From Deuterostichococcus epilithicus (taxonomy: Eukaryota > Chlorophyta > Trebouxiophyceae > Prasiolales > Stichococcaceae), in contig JAVTLE010000005.1 of NCBI GenBank assembly GCA_033439295.1, positions 1,042,501 to 1,106,500 on the forward strand: a stretch of DNA of 64,000 nucleotides. Reading direction: 5' to 3'. Position numbers and translations under genes: made by a program. Positions 32,601 to 44,100 of the stretch are shown piece by piece (within the stretch, counting starts at the first letter, position 1; each line of letters starts with the position of its first letter). The notes beneath the pieces were generated by a model, which worked only from the letters and a program-made list of their open reading frames with translations, made no database searches and was not told the DNA's origin.

Positions 32601-34041
32601 AGCAGTCCGATCGTCACAGACACGATTGCATCGTGACAACGCGTGCGCAAAGCAGCGCCTAGCCGCAGATGCTAGTTACAGCTTGCCCACGGCCCACAGT
32701 GACAAGCTGCTCGGAGGCCTGCTCTTGGACTCGACTGCAACACATGATGTCTAGTCTGTCGTGTCGACATGATGAAATGCCGCACTGCTAGTGATTCAGC
32801 AGGTGTGGAACCTACCCTTGACGGACAACGTCGTCGCGACGCTGTGCAGCCTGGCTTCCTCCTCGGCAGTCGCCGCGGGCTTGGCGGGCCTCCTGCTGCG
32901 CCGGCCACGGCCCTTGCTGCCGGCTGCGAGTTGCGGCGCTGGCGCAGCCTTTGCGCTGGCCTTGTTGTTATGCGCTGCCACTGCCGCGCTGGTGTCAAGA
33001 TGCACGATGATGCAAGTCAGCTGGCATTGTGTTGGCCCCATCTTCGTGGCCAGCACCATTGGCCACAGAATGGTCAGCAGGCAATCTGCGGGGAGCAACT
33101 GGAAGGCACGGAAGCTGGGTGGCAGAACTTGCTGGCGCCAGGTGTGCTGCATGAACGAAGAGCAGACATGCTTTCCGAAAGCAACATGAGCAGTGAGCAG
33201 CTGCAAACTCGAAGCGATGAGTTGCTGGTTGCACGACGCCGTCATGTGAAGCAGGCTCACTCGTTCAGTCGGACGGCTTCTGCAGGGCTGACCGGCGGTG
33301 ACGGCGGTGGCGGCACGTGCGGCACCAACCGCAGGTTTTGGTAGGCATGAAGAAGTGGACCGTGCGATGCCATATGCCGCGGCAGCCCCAGCCGCGCGAT
33401 GCCGGCGGGCTCGTAGAAGCCCAGGGCGCCGTTGAGGGTCGAAGAGGTGAGCACGCCGGCATGCAGAGCACGCCACAGCGGCGAGTCCTGCCGCACATAC
33501 CTGCGGCGGTAAAGCTCTGGAGCGATCAGGCGTGGCTGTCACACCAGCTGGCCGTGGCGTCCAAACGGAGGCTCTGCGACTGCTTGGATTCGTGTACGCT
33601 CCACCACTCTGTGCCAATCAATCATGGCAGCAGGGGATAGGGCCAGGTGCCGCCCGCAAAGCAGTGCATGCTGAGGACAACAGGCAGAACCACTGCTGCA
33701 AGTGCAATCAAGCCAGGATGGGTTCAACGTCACCTGTAGCACTGCGTGCTGACGAGGGTGACCTCCTCCACGGGCGGCAGCGCGGTGAAGTCAGGCAGCG
33801 CTCGAACTGTCTCCATGCCGATGGCGCCTGCATATATGTTTGGCAGCGGCCCTGCTGTGGCGGCGCTGCGGCCGTCCATGGCGGGCAGGCTGCTCTGAGC
33901 TGCGGCCGGCGGCTGGCCTGCTGGCTGCGCAGCTGGCTCCGCTGGATGCGCAGCTGCCGACACCCGCCGGGCGCGCCAGGTCCGGGGCAGCGCTCGCGGG
34001 CGCGCCAGCCAACGGACGGTTCGAGGACCTGCCGCGCACAT
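29622..34041 (-). CDS. YqaJ/lambda-exonuclease-type nuclease, probably organelle-targeted
   Basis: Ten exons on the minus strand: 33734-34041, 33330-33500, 32816-32988, 32479-32573, 32151-32262, 31044-31918, 30610-30699, 30215-30289, 29902-29981, 29622-29733; 696 residues. It opens with an Arg/Ala-rich, acid-free presequence typical of mitochondrial or plastid import. YqaJ landmarks: RQDSPLWRALHAGVLTSSTL (about 105-125), MAWGSAQEPAAAH, GASPDAVL with the catalytic Asp (about 275), EIK (about 546), then VPVYWVPQLQLEML and SATKGSNIF. Related proteins are phage recombination exonucleases and plant restriction-endonuclease-like proteins (PD-(D/E)XK fold). About 240 residues of Ala/Gln/Pro low complexity separate the Asp from the EIK pair. 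A role in organelle DNA repair or turnover is inference. Confidence 0.82.
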
Positions 34042-34930
34042 GGGACGGGGCTATGACCATGGAACGGTGGGTCAGTCGACTTTAATGCGTGAGAAAGGTT
34101 CTTCGACGACGTCTCGGCTGCAACGGCGTATGCCGCATCAGGGCGGCACAGCGCGCAGCGTCATTCGACGATCCGCCAGCAGCGGCCGCCAGTGGCGGGA
34201 GACATGAGGGTTGGAAGAGCTAAGGGACTGGGTATGTGCAGCAGGCTTTCAGGAAACCAGCATAACTTCTTTAGTCTACAATCTGTTTGGTCTGGCTGTT
34301 GTGGCTAATGCGCAGGTACAGCTCACCAACCACGTCACTGGGGCAACATACTTGCGTGCACATCCCTGCTGCTGCAATCAGATCAACGATTTGCATGCAT
34401 GTTGGTGCCGACCTTGTCTGTCTGCGCTGCGGAGCCAGTGCAATTTGTCAGAGATGAGCACTTCACACAACCTCATTGCTCCTCCCTCGCGTCCAAGCCG
34501 TTGCTTGACATAGGATCAAGTTTGCTGTCTTTTGCGGATAACACGAAGAACCTTCAGCAGCCGGCAGCAAGGCCGTTGGCGCAAGAGAGTGTGAGACGTG
34601 GACGCCATAATGAACATGCTTTGCGTGCTGGAGGGAGTTGTCGACGACGGGGGAAGTTTGTCAGCACAAGTCTGTGTGCCTTGTGTGTGCGACATGCAGA
34701 GCTGTGCATGTCCGCAACCGAGGCAATGTCCCTTGAAGCGCTCCAGATTCAGTCAGAATTGAGGGGTCGCCTCTTGCCATTGGGTTTGTCTGCCAGAAGT
34801 GTCCTGGCTGCGCCGCCACTGCTGCTGCTGCTTCAACTGCGCTGCAGTAGCGCCGAGCGCGAGGCCGCTGGAGGATCTGATGTGAAAGCTGCCTCCCGCC
34901 TACAGCCGCTGCCTTGATTCCCGCTTTCAG
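34042..34930. other. Intergenic, no gene seen
   Basis: This sits between the nuclease start and the GPN2 stop. A plus-strand open frame at 34399-34917 has no recognisable domain and unremarkable composition, so it is not called a gene. Confidence 0.5.
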
Positions 34931-37522
34931 TCAGTGCCGCTCAGTCACGTCCTCGGACAGGTAGCGCTCCTCGAAATCGGCTGCCAGGTCCGTGTCGCCA
35001 AAATCTGCAGGAATTGAAATGTCTTTCACAGAGCCATCAACGAGTCTGCAAAACTATATGCGACAGCAAACCTATTCCACGTGCGACATCCTACCGCGCA
35101 GCCTAGGACAGCCTGGATGTGAGCACACTACAGCCGCCGATTCCTGTGGTGTTCTGCAGCTCGCGCCCGCTGTGCGTGCAAAGCGTACCCGTGAGTGCGG
35201 CCGCGCTGAAGGGGGGCTCCGTGTCGGGGCGTCCCGTGAGGGCATAGCCGTTGGCCTTGTCGATGTGGCGCAGCAGCGTCCGCATGGAGTGCTTGTCCTC
35301 AACCGCCAGCGGCGTAAAACGCAGCAACCCAAAGTCCTCCACCACCTGCACATGCAATTTGAGGTTCAGACTGGAATCCTCCGCCCACCTGCTGCACAAG
35401 CGAGGTCAGGATTCAAACAGGGAAATCTGCTGTCAGCCGCGCGAAGCACAGCAACCAGAAATCCTTCACCAGGTGCGCGGGCCGACCGTCTTGAAGATTT
35501 CAGGCTGGGACCACTGGCAGTGGCATGAAGCACAGCAAATCAAGTCCACTACCACCTGCACAAGCGAGTTCAGGGTACAGACTGGGAAGTTTGTCGTCAG
35601 CCGTGTGAAGCGCAGCAGCACAGAGTCATTTGCTGCCTGCGCAGACAGGTCTGGCTTCGAGGCGGGACACTTCCGTCCGGCGCACGGGAAGTCGGGAGCA
35701 GTCACTGGACGTGACAGCCCGAGCTATCTTCGCTCGGTGCGCAAATTTGCCCTGCAGGCAACCCTGTCGTCAAGCCACCATTCCCCCACCACTTTCGAGT
35801 GGAAGCAGGGGGGAGGGGCGCTGCCGCTCTGCCATACCTCGCACAGCGCGGTGGTGAGGCGGTGGAAGCGTGGCGGGAAGGCGCTGCCCGACGGACCACC
35901 TTCATTCATGAGCCCCGCCAGCTGTCCCAGGTCCTCTGCCTGGGCGTAGTACTCCAGGCCAAACGCCGGGCGCCCGTACTGAGCCACCAGGTCCACCTGT
36001 GTGGCAGCGGGCGTCATCAGGTTGCACCCAGCAGGTTCCTGCGGGCTCAAGATGTTGGGATTGACTTCGGCATGCAGGTTCTGAAATGACCCACGTCCAA
36101 GGTGTGATGATGCACGGCTGCAATTGTAGGCAAGAGGACCATTTGCGGACCTTCCTCGGGCAGCGGCTCTAGAGCATGCACGGGGTGGGTGTCGGGTGAC
36201 GCGCTTTGGAGAGGGCACTGACGTGCGACATGCGCAGGTGCAGCATGGTATACAAGCAGGTAACATGGCCTCGCCTTGGACAGGGCGTTGACGTGCGGCA
36301 GGCCCAGGTGCAGCATGGTGGACAGGCTGAGCAGCGCGGCCGCCAGGAACTTGCCCGGATCCGACGTCAGGTGCGCGTCCACCAGGTGTACCGCCGCCAG
36401 CCTGCGCGGGTAGGGATTGTCAAACTTCACCTCATCGATTTCCGCAAGTCTGCAGGAGGTGTGGTCCATCACATGCACCCTCGCAGGCCTGCAAGACGCG
36501 AATGGCACATCGAGATCAAATGCCAGAGCTGCTCTGAATTTCTGGATGCAGCAGAGTTGCTTGCCCAAGTCTCCGCCCCTCTTCGTCCCTCCCCAAGAGA
36601 GTAATGTCCCCTGCGCTGAGGGAAGGCAAACTGTGCAGGAGCAGGATGGCCCTCGACCTTCACCTCCCCAGTCGATGCAGCGCACGTGTGCTCTGGGTCT
36701 GCGACCACTCCAGCGGTAGTTGCAGCAGCAGCAGGCTGCCCACCTGAGGTGCCATTCGTCCGTCATGACCTTCAGAATCTTGGGCAGCGCATCGTGCAGT
36801 GTGAACAGTTCCACCTGACCCGGGCAGTCGAAGACGAGGTAGCAGCCCTCTGCACGCAGAGGGGATGCCAGCTGGCCTTAGGATCCCCTGCAGGGATTAC
36901 GCCGTGCTGTCGTGTGGGTGGTGTCACGAAGGGCGGCTGGAGCGCAGGAATCGGCAGTGACAGCGGCGAGAGCCTGCAGCGCGTGTTATGCAGCCTACCG
37001 GTCTGTGTTAGATTGCATATGTGAGCAAGGCTGAGAAAGGAGGAAGCACCTTCCTCCAGCGGCTTCAGCCGCTCCCGCAGCCAGTCCATGTTCGACTCGA
37101 TGTAGTCCATACAGTAGACGAGCCCTGCGGGGCGCAGAGGATGGGCCATCATCCCGCAGTGTGCAACATCACCAGCGCCCAGCGAACAAACATGGTGGAC
37201 ACCACACATGATACTGTTCCATCTGCAAGCATGCTGGTGACAGGTACTGCAATTCATTTTGTCATGTACAGATTTCGCACGACGTGTGCGGCGATGGGAG
37301 CGGACCCCCATTTGGGCCGAGGCCTTCCTCCTGCTGCACCTCCTCCAGGGAGATGAGGTCCCTGACGTCCACTGCGCACTCGTAGGGCAGAGCATCATTG
37401 GCTGGATCTAGGTTGACAATCGCAACCCGGCGGTCCAGCAGCTGAAGGAACTGCTGCATGCCATTGCAGTAAGTTGTCTTGCCAGCGCCGGGCGGGCCGA
37501 TGACCAGCTGCCCGAATGGCAT
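34931..37522 (-). CDS. GPN2: GPN-loop GTPase 2
   Basis: Seven exons on the minus strand: 37306-37522, 37050-37124, 36744-36849, 36275-36401, 35838-35996, 35189-35345, 34931-35004; 304 residues, the usual length for GPN2. The P-loop is GPPGAGKTT (residues 9-17), the Walker-type NLDPAND follows, the diagnostic Gly-Pro-Asn loop is in LGPNG (about 69-73), the G3 motif is FDCPGQ (about 104-109), and the base-specificity motif is NALSKVD. The helical insert with HLVDAH and [13 protein letters not shown] matches the family closely. GPN proteins form heterodimers that help assemble and import RNA polymerase II. The C-terminus is acidic (SEDVTERH). Intron 4 starts with GC. Intron 5 contains repeated, decayed copies of the next exon's start. 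Confidence 0.93.
35386..35660. repeat. Diverged tandem copies of an exon boundary inside GPN2 intron 5
   Basis: Within the intron between GPN2 exons 5 and 6 are two diverged copies of one block (from about 35386 and about 35550) plus a shorter copy near 35527. They share GAAGC-CAGCA and CACCTGC-ACAAGCGAG with the true exon 6 boundary (35316-35372). On the minus strand they still read like the exon: [13 protein letters not shown] and SVLLRFTRL against [13 protein letters not shown]. Confidence 0.7.
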
Positions 37523-38338
37523 GCGCGCCCCCGGACGTTGACTGTCACTGAGCTGATTCGAGACACCCCATAAGCGTGTTTGATGGTGCTTAGTGGCCCA
37601 GCTTGGTCAAGGTTCGCAATGGCTCCTTGTCCGAATGATCATGTGCACATCCTCAGTGCACCCAAGTGTTCACGGTACCTTTACTGCGAGCGAGCAAACT
37701 GTGAAATGTAGTGAGTCTCGTAGAAATTTTTTGCGCTGGCAAACGGCATACGGGATGCATGCATGCTGCTCTTCATCCATGCTCCGAGACCAGATGGTCA
37801 TCAAGCAGATGGTGACTCGATACCGAACCAAACCTTATGTAGCAGTGACTAGCAGCTGTACCCGGCATACCCTGGCTGCAGCATAAAATGCCGGTTTGCA
37901 TGGTTTGGGCGTTGAAGCGAGTGCGGCTTGCATCATTGCGTCAGCATTGCTCCGCCTCGCAGGAATTAGCCGCCGCTGCCATGACCGACTTTACACCATT
38001 TGCCGCAGGCATATATACCATATATATTGTACAGGCAGCGTGTAGGCGGCTGTGATCGTACAAAGTACACATTTGTAGGCATCCGAGATCGACTTGAGTC
38101 TCCTTGGGCATGAGGAGGTTCTACAACTCTCAAATATACACAATTCAAACTGCGGCGCACCCAGCCCCGCGCTGCCCACAACCGAACGCCAACTGGCCTG
38201 CGGCAAGGCGAGGCACGCCGCGCCGCACAGGGTGCGCGAGCCGCTCAGCCCGCAGCTCAGCCCGCCGCCCCATCGGCGAGCTTTGCAGTGGCGCCTGCCG
38301 TGCATCGGCATGCTCACCGCGGCGCCACATGTGCGCGC
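37523..38338. other. Intergenic, no gene seen
   Basis: This holds the GPN2 5' region and the 3' end of the GRAM gene. It contains an AT-rich stretch with a TATATA run near 38012-38026. Nothing here reads as coding. Confidence 0.5.
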
Positions 38339-40460
38339 TCAGCCATCCGTGATCACATGCTCCAGCAGGGCGAGTGCGCCGTCCAGGTCCGCCGTGCCGC
38401 CAACAAAATCCCGCAGCACCAGGAACTCCTCCTGCTCCCCGAAAGCAACTCGCAGCGACCCCTTGCCTCCTGCCGTAAATACGGGAGACTATCATCGTCG
38501 CGTAGATGCTGATTCGTCAGGGCTGGTGGCCACAAACTTCTTGGGCAGGGCAGACAGCTGCGCTCATGCGACAGCACGACCCAGGAGAAAAGAGGCACAT
38601 TGCCACCTACCCCTTTCCATCTTCTCGACAGCTGCGACGTCGCTGTGCGGCAGCATCAGGGTGGTGCTGTCAGCATCGGCCTTCCAGCACGAGTGGCGGT
38701 CTGTAATATACAGCATGCCGCGCCACGTTACCTGCAGACTCGTCAAGGCCCGCCCGTCAGGCTCCAGTCTCATGCGGCAGGTTCTTGGGCGGAGGCAGAG
38801 TCATCAGCAAACCCTCGTCTCTGGCTACATTCCTCCAACATTTGACTCACCGGTGCTCGAGTGCCCTCTGCTGACGAAACGCGCCACTGAGAGCAATGCT
38901 GTGAATGGTGGCGGGATGCAGCTGAACACCATAGGTGCACTGCAAAGGGGCAGAGCTTGGGCGGCCGGAGATGTGCCGGGACCACACCTCACGCGGCCCG
39001 GTGAAGGCGTTGTGCCGGCAGCTGTACGACTGGACGAGCGTGCAGGCGAACTTCTCCAGCAGCTCCTCTGACGCCGGCAGACCGAACAGCTGCTGCGCGT
39101 CCGTCTTCGCCTGCGGCACCCACCCCAAAAGTCGCCCGCTGTGCTCCAGAGCCGTACGTCAACACCCGCTGAACACCATCCCCACCCCTCCTTTCCACAG
39201 CATGCTCGCCTTGCCACTCCTCTCTGCCTGGCCGGAGCCGACCAGCATTAGTATCGCAGCAGCAGAGCCTGGTGTAGGAGCATGCTGGCAGACCTGCCGT
39301 GCATACCTGAGGGCTGTCGGCCGCCTGGTTGCCGGAGCTGACGTCTGTCACCAGTTGACCGGGATCAAGGGCGGACCACCAGCTGGAAACGCCCTCGGCT
39401 ATGCCCTTGATGCTGAAGGCCTCCTCCCCGCTGCCGCCGCCGCCGCCGCCGAACAGCTGCGGTTCATGGGCTGAGGTTCAACGAGCTGAGACCCATCAGC
39501 TGCGTCCCCACACAGCAGTGCTATACATCGTTCAGACACAGCGAGTGCAAGCCAGTACTTGCAGTGCGCCTTCATCACCGACCTCCTACTGGCATGCCTC
39601 ACCTTCTTGCTGAGGTCATTTGCGGCGTGCTTCGTAAAGTCTGCCACCTGCACAGCACAACTGGCAGCATTGATGGAGTCAGAGCCATCATCTGACTAAG
39701 GGGAATAATGCAGATGCTGTTGTGGCCCAGCTCAACCCGTGTTTACTAGCAGACGGCGCACCTTGTGCCCTGCGTCCTCGATCTCTTTCAGTGTCGAGTA
39801 CACCTTGTCATCGGGTTCGCCTGGAGTCCTGCTGCTGCGACCTGGAGTGCAACGGCACGGCAGGCGTTGGCTGATCTGACATTGCAAGCCCTGTTGTGCC
39901 GGAAATGGGCCAAACGTCGACCATGCACACCGCCGCAGCAGCTCGCACTCACCAGGGCGTGAGGAACTTGCTGCTGCCTGTTGCGGCTGTATCTCCGGTG
40001 ATGGGCTGGCTGACGCAGGCATTGAATTCGCGTCTGGAGCTCGTGCCTGGGAGCTGCTCGCCTGCATACCGCCAGGTTCGGGCGCCGTCAAGCCATGAGG
40101 GTTTCGTGCTGCACCGCTGCTCTCCTGTCGGCAGGCTGGTGCATGCAAGAGGTGAAGGCTTCTGTTGAAACTGTCCGGCAGTGGAAATTTCAGGGTCGAA
40201 CAACGGAACATGTACAGACCAGCGGCTTGTGTTTCGGTCAATCAGTTCGCCTCAGATCTTACTCGACTCAAATTTGGCGCTGCTCCGCTGGTGAAGGAGC
40301 TGCCGCGCCGGCCGCCGCTGACTTCCTCGCCGCCCTCTGTCCAGTCTGACTCGCCGCCCGCACCCGTGCTCTTGCTGGTGGACGGCTCGTCCTCCAGTCC
40401 CAGATCCTCGAACTCGCTGCTCAGCGGCGACGCGTCGTCCTTGTCCTTTTGCGCTGACAT
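38339..40460 (-). CDS. GRAM-domain protein
   Basis: Seven exons on the minus strand: 40263-40460, about 39762-39841, 39603-39647, 39307-39456, 38988-39110, 38611-38731, 38339-38469. All junctions except exon 1/2 are in phase. The product is about 280 residues. The N-terminus is acidic and Ser/Gly-rich (EFEDLGLEDEPS). A helical, Lys-containing stretch (FTKHAANDLSKK) and a Gly/Trp linker follow. The C-terminal half is a GRAM domain: LFGLPASEELLEKFACTLVQ, HNAFTGPRE, GMLYITDRHSCW, MLPHSDVAAVEK and LRVAFGEQEEFLVLRDF. GRAM domains are PH-like folds that bind phosphoinositides or phosphatidylserine at membranes. No transmembrane segment or VASt domain was seen. An upstream in-frame ATG at 40595 is possible. 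The exon 1 donor GTAAGA is strong but does not match the phase of exon 2, so a small exon may be missing. Confidence 0.78.
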
Positions 40461-41171
40461 GCTGGGATTGGCAAGGACCGCAGGGCTTGCAGACCCTGCC
40501 ACCGCGCCGGCCGGCCTGCGGCAAGACAGAAAGCTATTAGATTGTATTTGTGCACGTTTCGTTGTGCACGCATACACAGCGGCGTCGTCATCCAAGAAGA
40601 TGCAGCATGTGTCATATCGTCACCTTTGTACTTCAGTGCTCGGTCAGCGGTGAGTGTCACACATCTTGTGGCACCGACCCCATCGCGACATCAGATAAGG
40701 AATAGCTAGACAAACACACGGTGTGGGATGCAACGGTGCCAAGTGTGCTGCAAGCTCACTTGTCAACCCAGAGAAAATCTCGGAAGGAAGCTCGCAAGTC
40801 TGAGCCGCAGCAACGGCACCAAGGGCAACAAGAGACGCAGAACAATAACGCAATCGAGAGGATTGGATGATCTCTGACTCCAATTTGTCCAAGACTTTCA
40901 GTCTGCTCGGAGGTGAGAGGGCTGACAAGCGAGGGAAAGCAGCTTCGCGGGTGAGTCATTGTGAGTCACGCGGAGATTTGCTGTCATGCAAGCAAATTTC
41001 ACCTGATAACCATCGCTTTTGCCTCTGTTTGATCTTCAAGACCGTTTGAGAACGTGAGGGGCGAGTTGCATATCCATTGCACACTTCTTGCTTCGCAAAT
41101 TTACGACACACATCTACGCAAAATTCCGAAGACCAAAAACCCAAACCAGTTTGTTGATCTACCATACGAGC
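40461..41171. promoter_or_regulatory. Divergent 5' region of the GRAM and MMSDH genes
   Basis: Both genes start away from this stretch of about 700 bases, which is AT-richer than either gene. It must contain both promoters if the starts are correct. No particular element is claimed. Confidence 0.45.
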
Positions 41172-44100
41172 ATGACATACTTACTAGCATCACTGTTTCG
41201 CTCGGGTGCCCTTGGCCTCGCGAGCAGCGCCAGCCTGGCCCAGCCTACTGTTGGTTTCAGTCGGTGCTTCGCTTCGCTCGTCCAGCCCGCTGCATCGGTC
41301 GACGTGACAGCGGTAAACGCTCATTGTTTATGGCGCGATTGAATACTTCCGTTCCGTTCTAGCGATCCTTGTGTGCCGCAATGCAGATTGATGTGGAGAC
41401 AGGATAGCGACGCCCTCAGTGGCAGACTGGCCATTCAACTCATGCACGTATGGCGCAGGCCAAGGTCAAGCACCTGATCAATGGCGAGTTTCTGGATTCG
41501 ACGACCGACGAGTGGATCGACGTCACAAACCCGGTGCGCGGCGACACGTGCATGGTGCTGACTCTAGGTTTCACAGCTCTCAGAGCAGCCCTCTGTCGCG
41601 ACGTGACACTGTTTTTGACTTGACTCGTCCTTGTGAAGTCTACATTTGCACTTCGCAGGCGACACAAGATGTGGTGTCGAGGGTCCCACAGACGTCAGAG
41701 GCGGAATTCGAGGCCGCGGTCGCAGCGGCAAAGAAGGCCTTCCCAGCATGGCGCAGCACGCCTGTGTCCGTTCGGCAGCGTGTGATGCTCAAGCTGCAGC
41801 ATCTGATCCGAGAGAACATGGTGGGTCCAGTCCTTGTAGGGGCCAAAGTGATACCTTTTCTTGGCCTAGCCACCCAAGAGGTGCGCACGGCGGCAATGTC
41901 ACACCGAGGAGGAGGCATGCACGAGCGTCCCGCCGGTGGATCATCATGCAAATCGACGCATACGGTGTTGCCTGCTACTGTGGCGCAGGACGCTTTGGCA
42001 GCGAATGTGACGCTGGAGCAGGGCAAGACGCTGGCAGATGGCAAAGGAGACGTCTTTCGCGGTCTTGGTGTGAACTTTCTGTGTATGCAACAGCAACATT
42101 AAACAACAGTCAGTCTCCTGGCACACATTTTTCAATCGTATTCGTTGGTGCCAGAGTGGGAGTTTGGATGCCAGACAGCGGATGTTTCATCGAGATTGCG
42201 CAGGAACACGCAAAGGCTGCAGGGCGTGAGACAGTGACTCGTGTGTCTTTCAATTATACAGAAGTGGTGGAGTACTCCTGCAACATTGCGCCGGACCTGA
42301 TGGGTGACTATGTGGAAAACGTGGCGAATGGCATGGACACCTACAGCATCCGGCAGCCCCTGGGGGTGCGCTTCCCTGCGGAGTGCACGACAGACGCGAC
42401 AGAATTGTGCTTGTGTGTTCCCTCATCGTCGGACTCCAACAGCCCCAGCCTTCAGGCAAGCGTGGAACGACCAGATGTGCAAACGTGCGTGCAGGTGGTT
42501 GCGGGCATCTGCCCCTTCAACTTTCCCGCCATGGTGCCACTGTGGATGTGGCCGCCTGCAGTGACATCAGGTGGGCTGCCGGCACGCGTGCACAATTGCC
42601 TGCCGCTGCCAGTGTCGTCAATGCAGCGGCGTTCCCAGCACGGCGGCGCCAGTGCGAGGCAAGGCACATCTACTCCCTGAGCCGGTCATCTGGCCCGATT
42701 CCTTCCTTGAGCACGTCTCGTGCGAAATCGCAGGCAACACCTTCGTGCTGAAGCCATCGGAGCAGGACCCGGGGTGCGCCGTCCTACTGGCGCAGCTGGC
42801 GCAGGAGGCGGGCCTCCCTGACGGCGTCCTCAACATTGGTGCGGCGCGTCCCGTCTATTGTTTGATCCTCTGTTTAATCGCTCTGAGCTGGTGACCTGAT
42901 CCCATGTCCGCATCGGTGCTGGCGGGCGAGGCCCCGTGCCTCGAACATTTGAAGCCAGCGGATGCTTGAGCCGCATCACATACAGACGGGCAGCCTGTCT
43001 TGTCGCTGCAGCCACAGCACCGCCTCCCATATTCTGATGCCTGGCACTCACACGCTGCTTGGTGATAGTGCACGGCACGGCGCCGACGGTGAATCGGATA
43101 CTGGACCACCCGGACATCCGGGCTGTCGCATTTGTGGGCTCCAACGGCGCGGGGCGGCACGTGCTGGAGCGGGGCACCGCCCATGGCAAGCGCGTGCAGG
43201 TGTGGACCTGATGCTGGGCTTTCAGGGATTTGGGTGTTTCACTGCTACATCCTCCATGCACCAGCTGCACATGTAGCTGCACCCGCAGGGTGCCACACCC
43301 CCCAGCGCAATGCATTCCTGGTTCCGTGAGGCCGCACTGGTGGCGTGTCAGGGGAACGTGCCGCCCAGATACAGAGCACCATTCATGGACCGTCCTTACC
43401 AGAGACCCTTGCTCAACGACGCAGGCCAACATGGGGGCGAAGAACCACGCGGTGGTGATGCCGGACGCGCACAGGGAGGCGACAATCAACGCGCTGGCGG
43501 GCGCCGCGTTTGGCGCCGCCGGCCAGCGGTGCATGGCCATCTCGGCGGGCGTCTTCGTCGGCGGCGTCGGTGCCTGGAAGGACGACCTGATCGCCAAGGC
43601 GAAGGGCCTGAAGGTACTGCGGCAGCCGCGCAGCCGGCGAGCTGTCTGCATGCGTCGCATTAGAGCTGCGACCGGTTCCATGCAAGTAAGCACACATGTA
43701 GCTGCCCACTGTGCTTGGAGACATGGGCATCTCAGGCCAGCAAACTTCAGCACATCAAGATCGCATGACACGCTTGCGGCGCGCAATGTCGGTGCAAAGG
43801 CAGCGACCGTGCCCGAATCTGTCGTTCCCCCGGGGTGCGCGAGGTGAACGCGGGCCACGAGCCGGGCGCGGACGTGGGGCCCCTCATCTCGGTGGCGGCC
43901 AGGGAGCGCGTGGAGCGCCTCATCCAGTCCGCCGTCGACGAGGTGTTCGCCTCGCGGTGCCTCCTTTGCAGCGGCGCCCACCGTTCCTGTGGCGATGGCG
44001 CCCAGCGGGGCCTGAGGGATGCAGCGCGATTGGAGGCACTGGTGCCTTCAAGCTTGCGCATCCCATGGGAGGGTGGGAAGGCGGGTGGAGGGTCCTGGAG

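Noticed and set aside
29622-34041. YqaJ gene as an integrated viral copy
   Set aside because: It has ten exons, an organelle-type presequence and no neighbouring viral genes, so it is treated as a host gene of ancient phage-like ancestry.
34399-34917. Plus-strand open frame of 172 codons
   Set aside because: No domain, no convincing splice partner and no codon pattern like the neighbouring genes.
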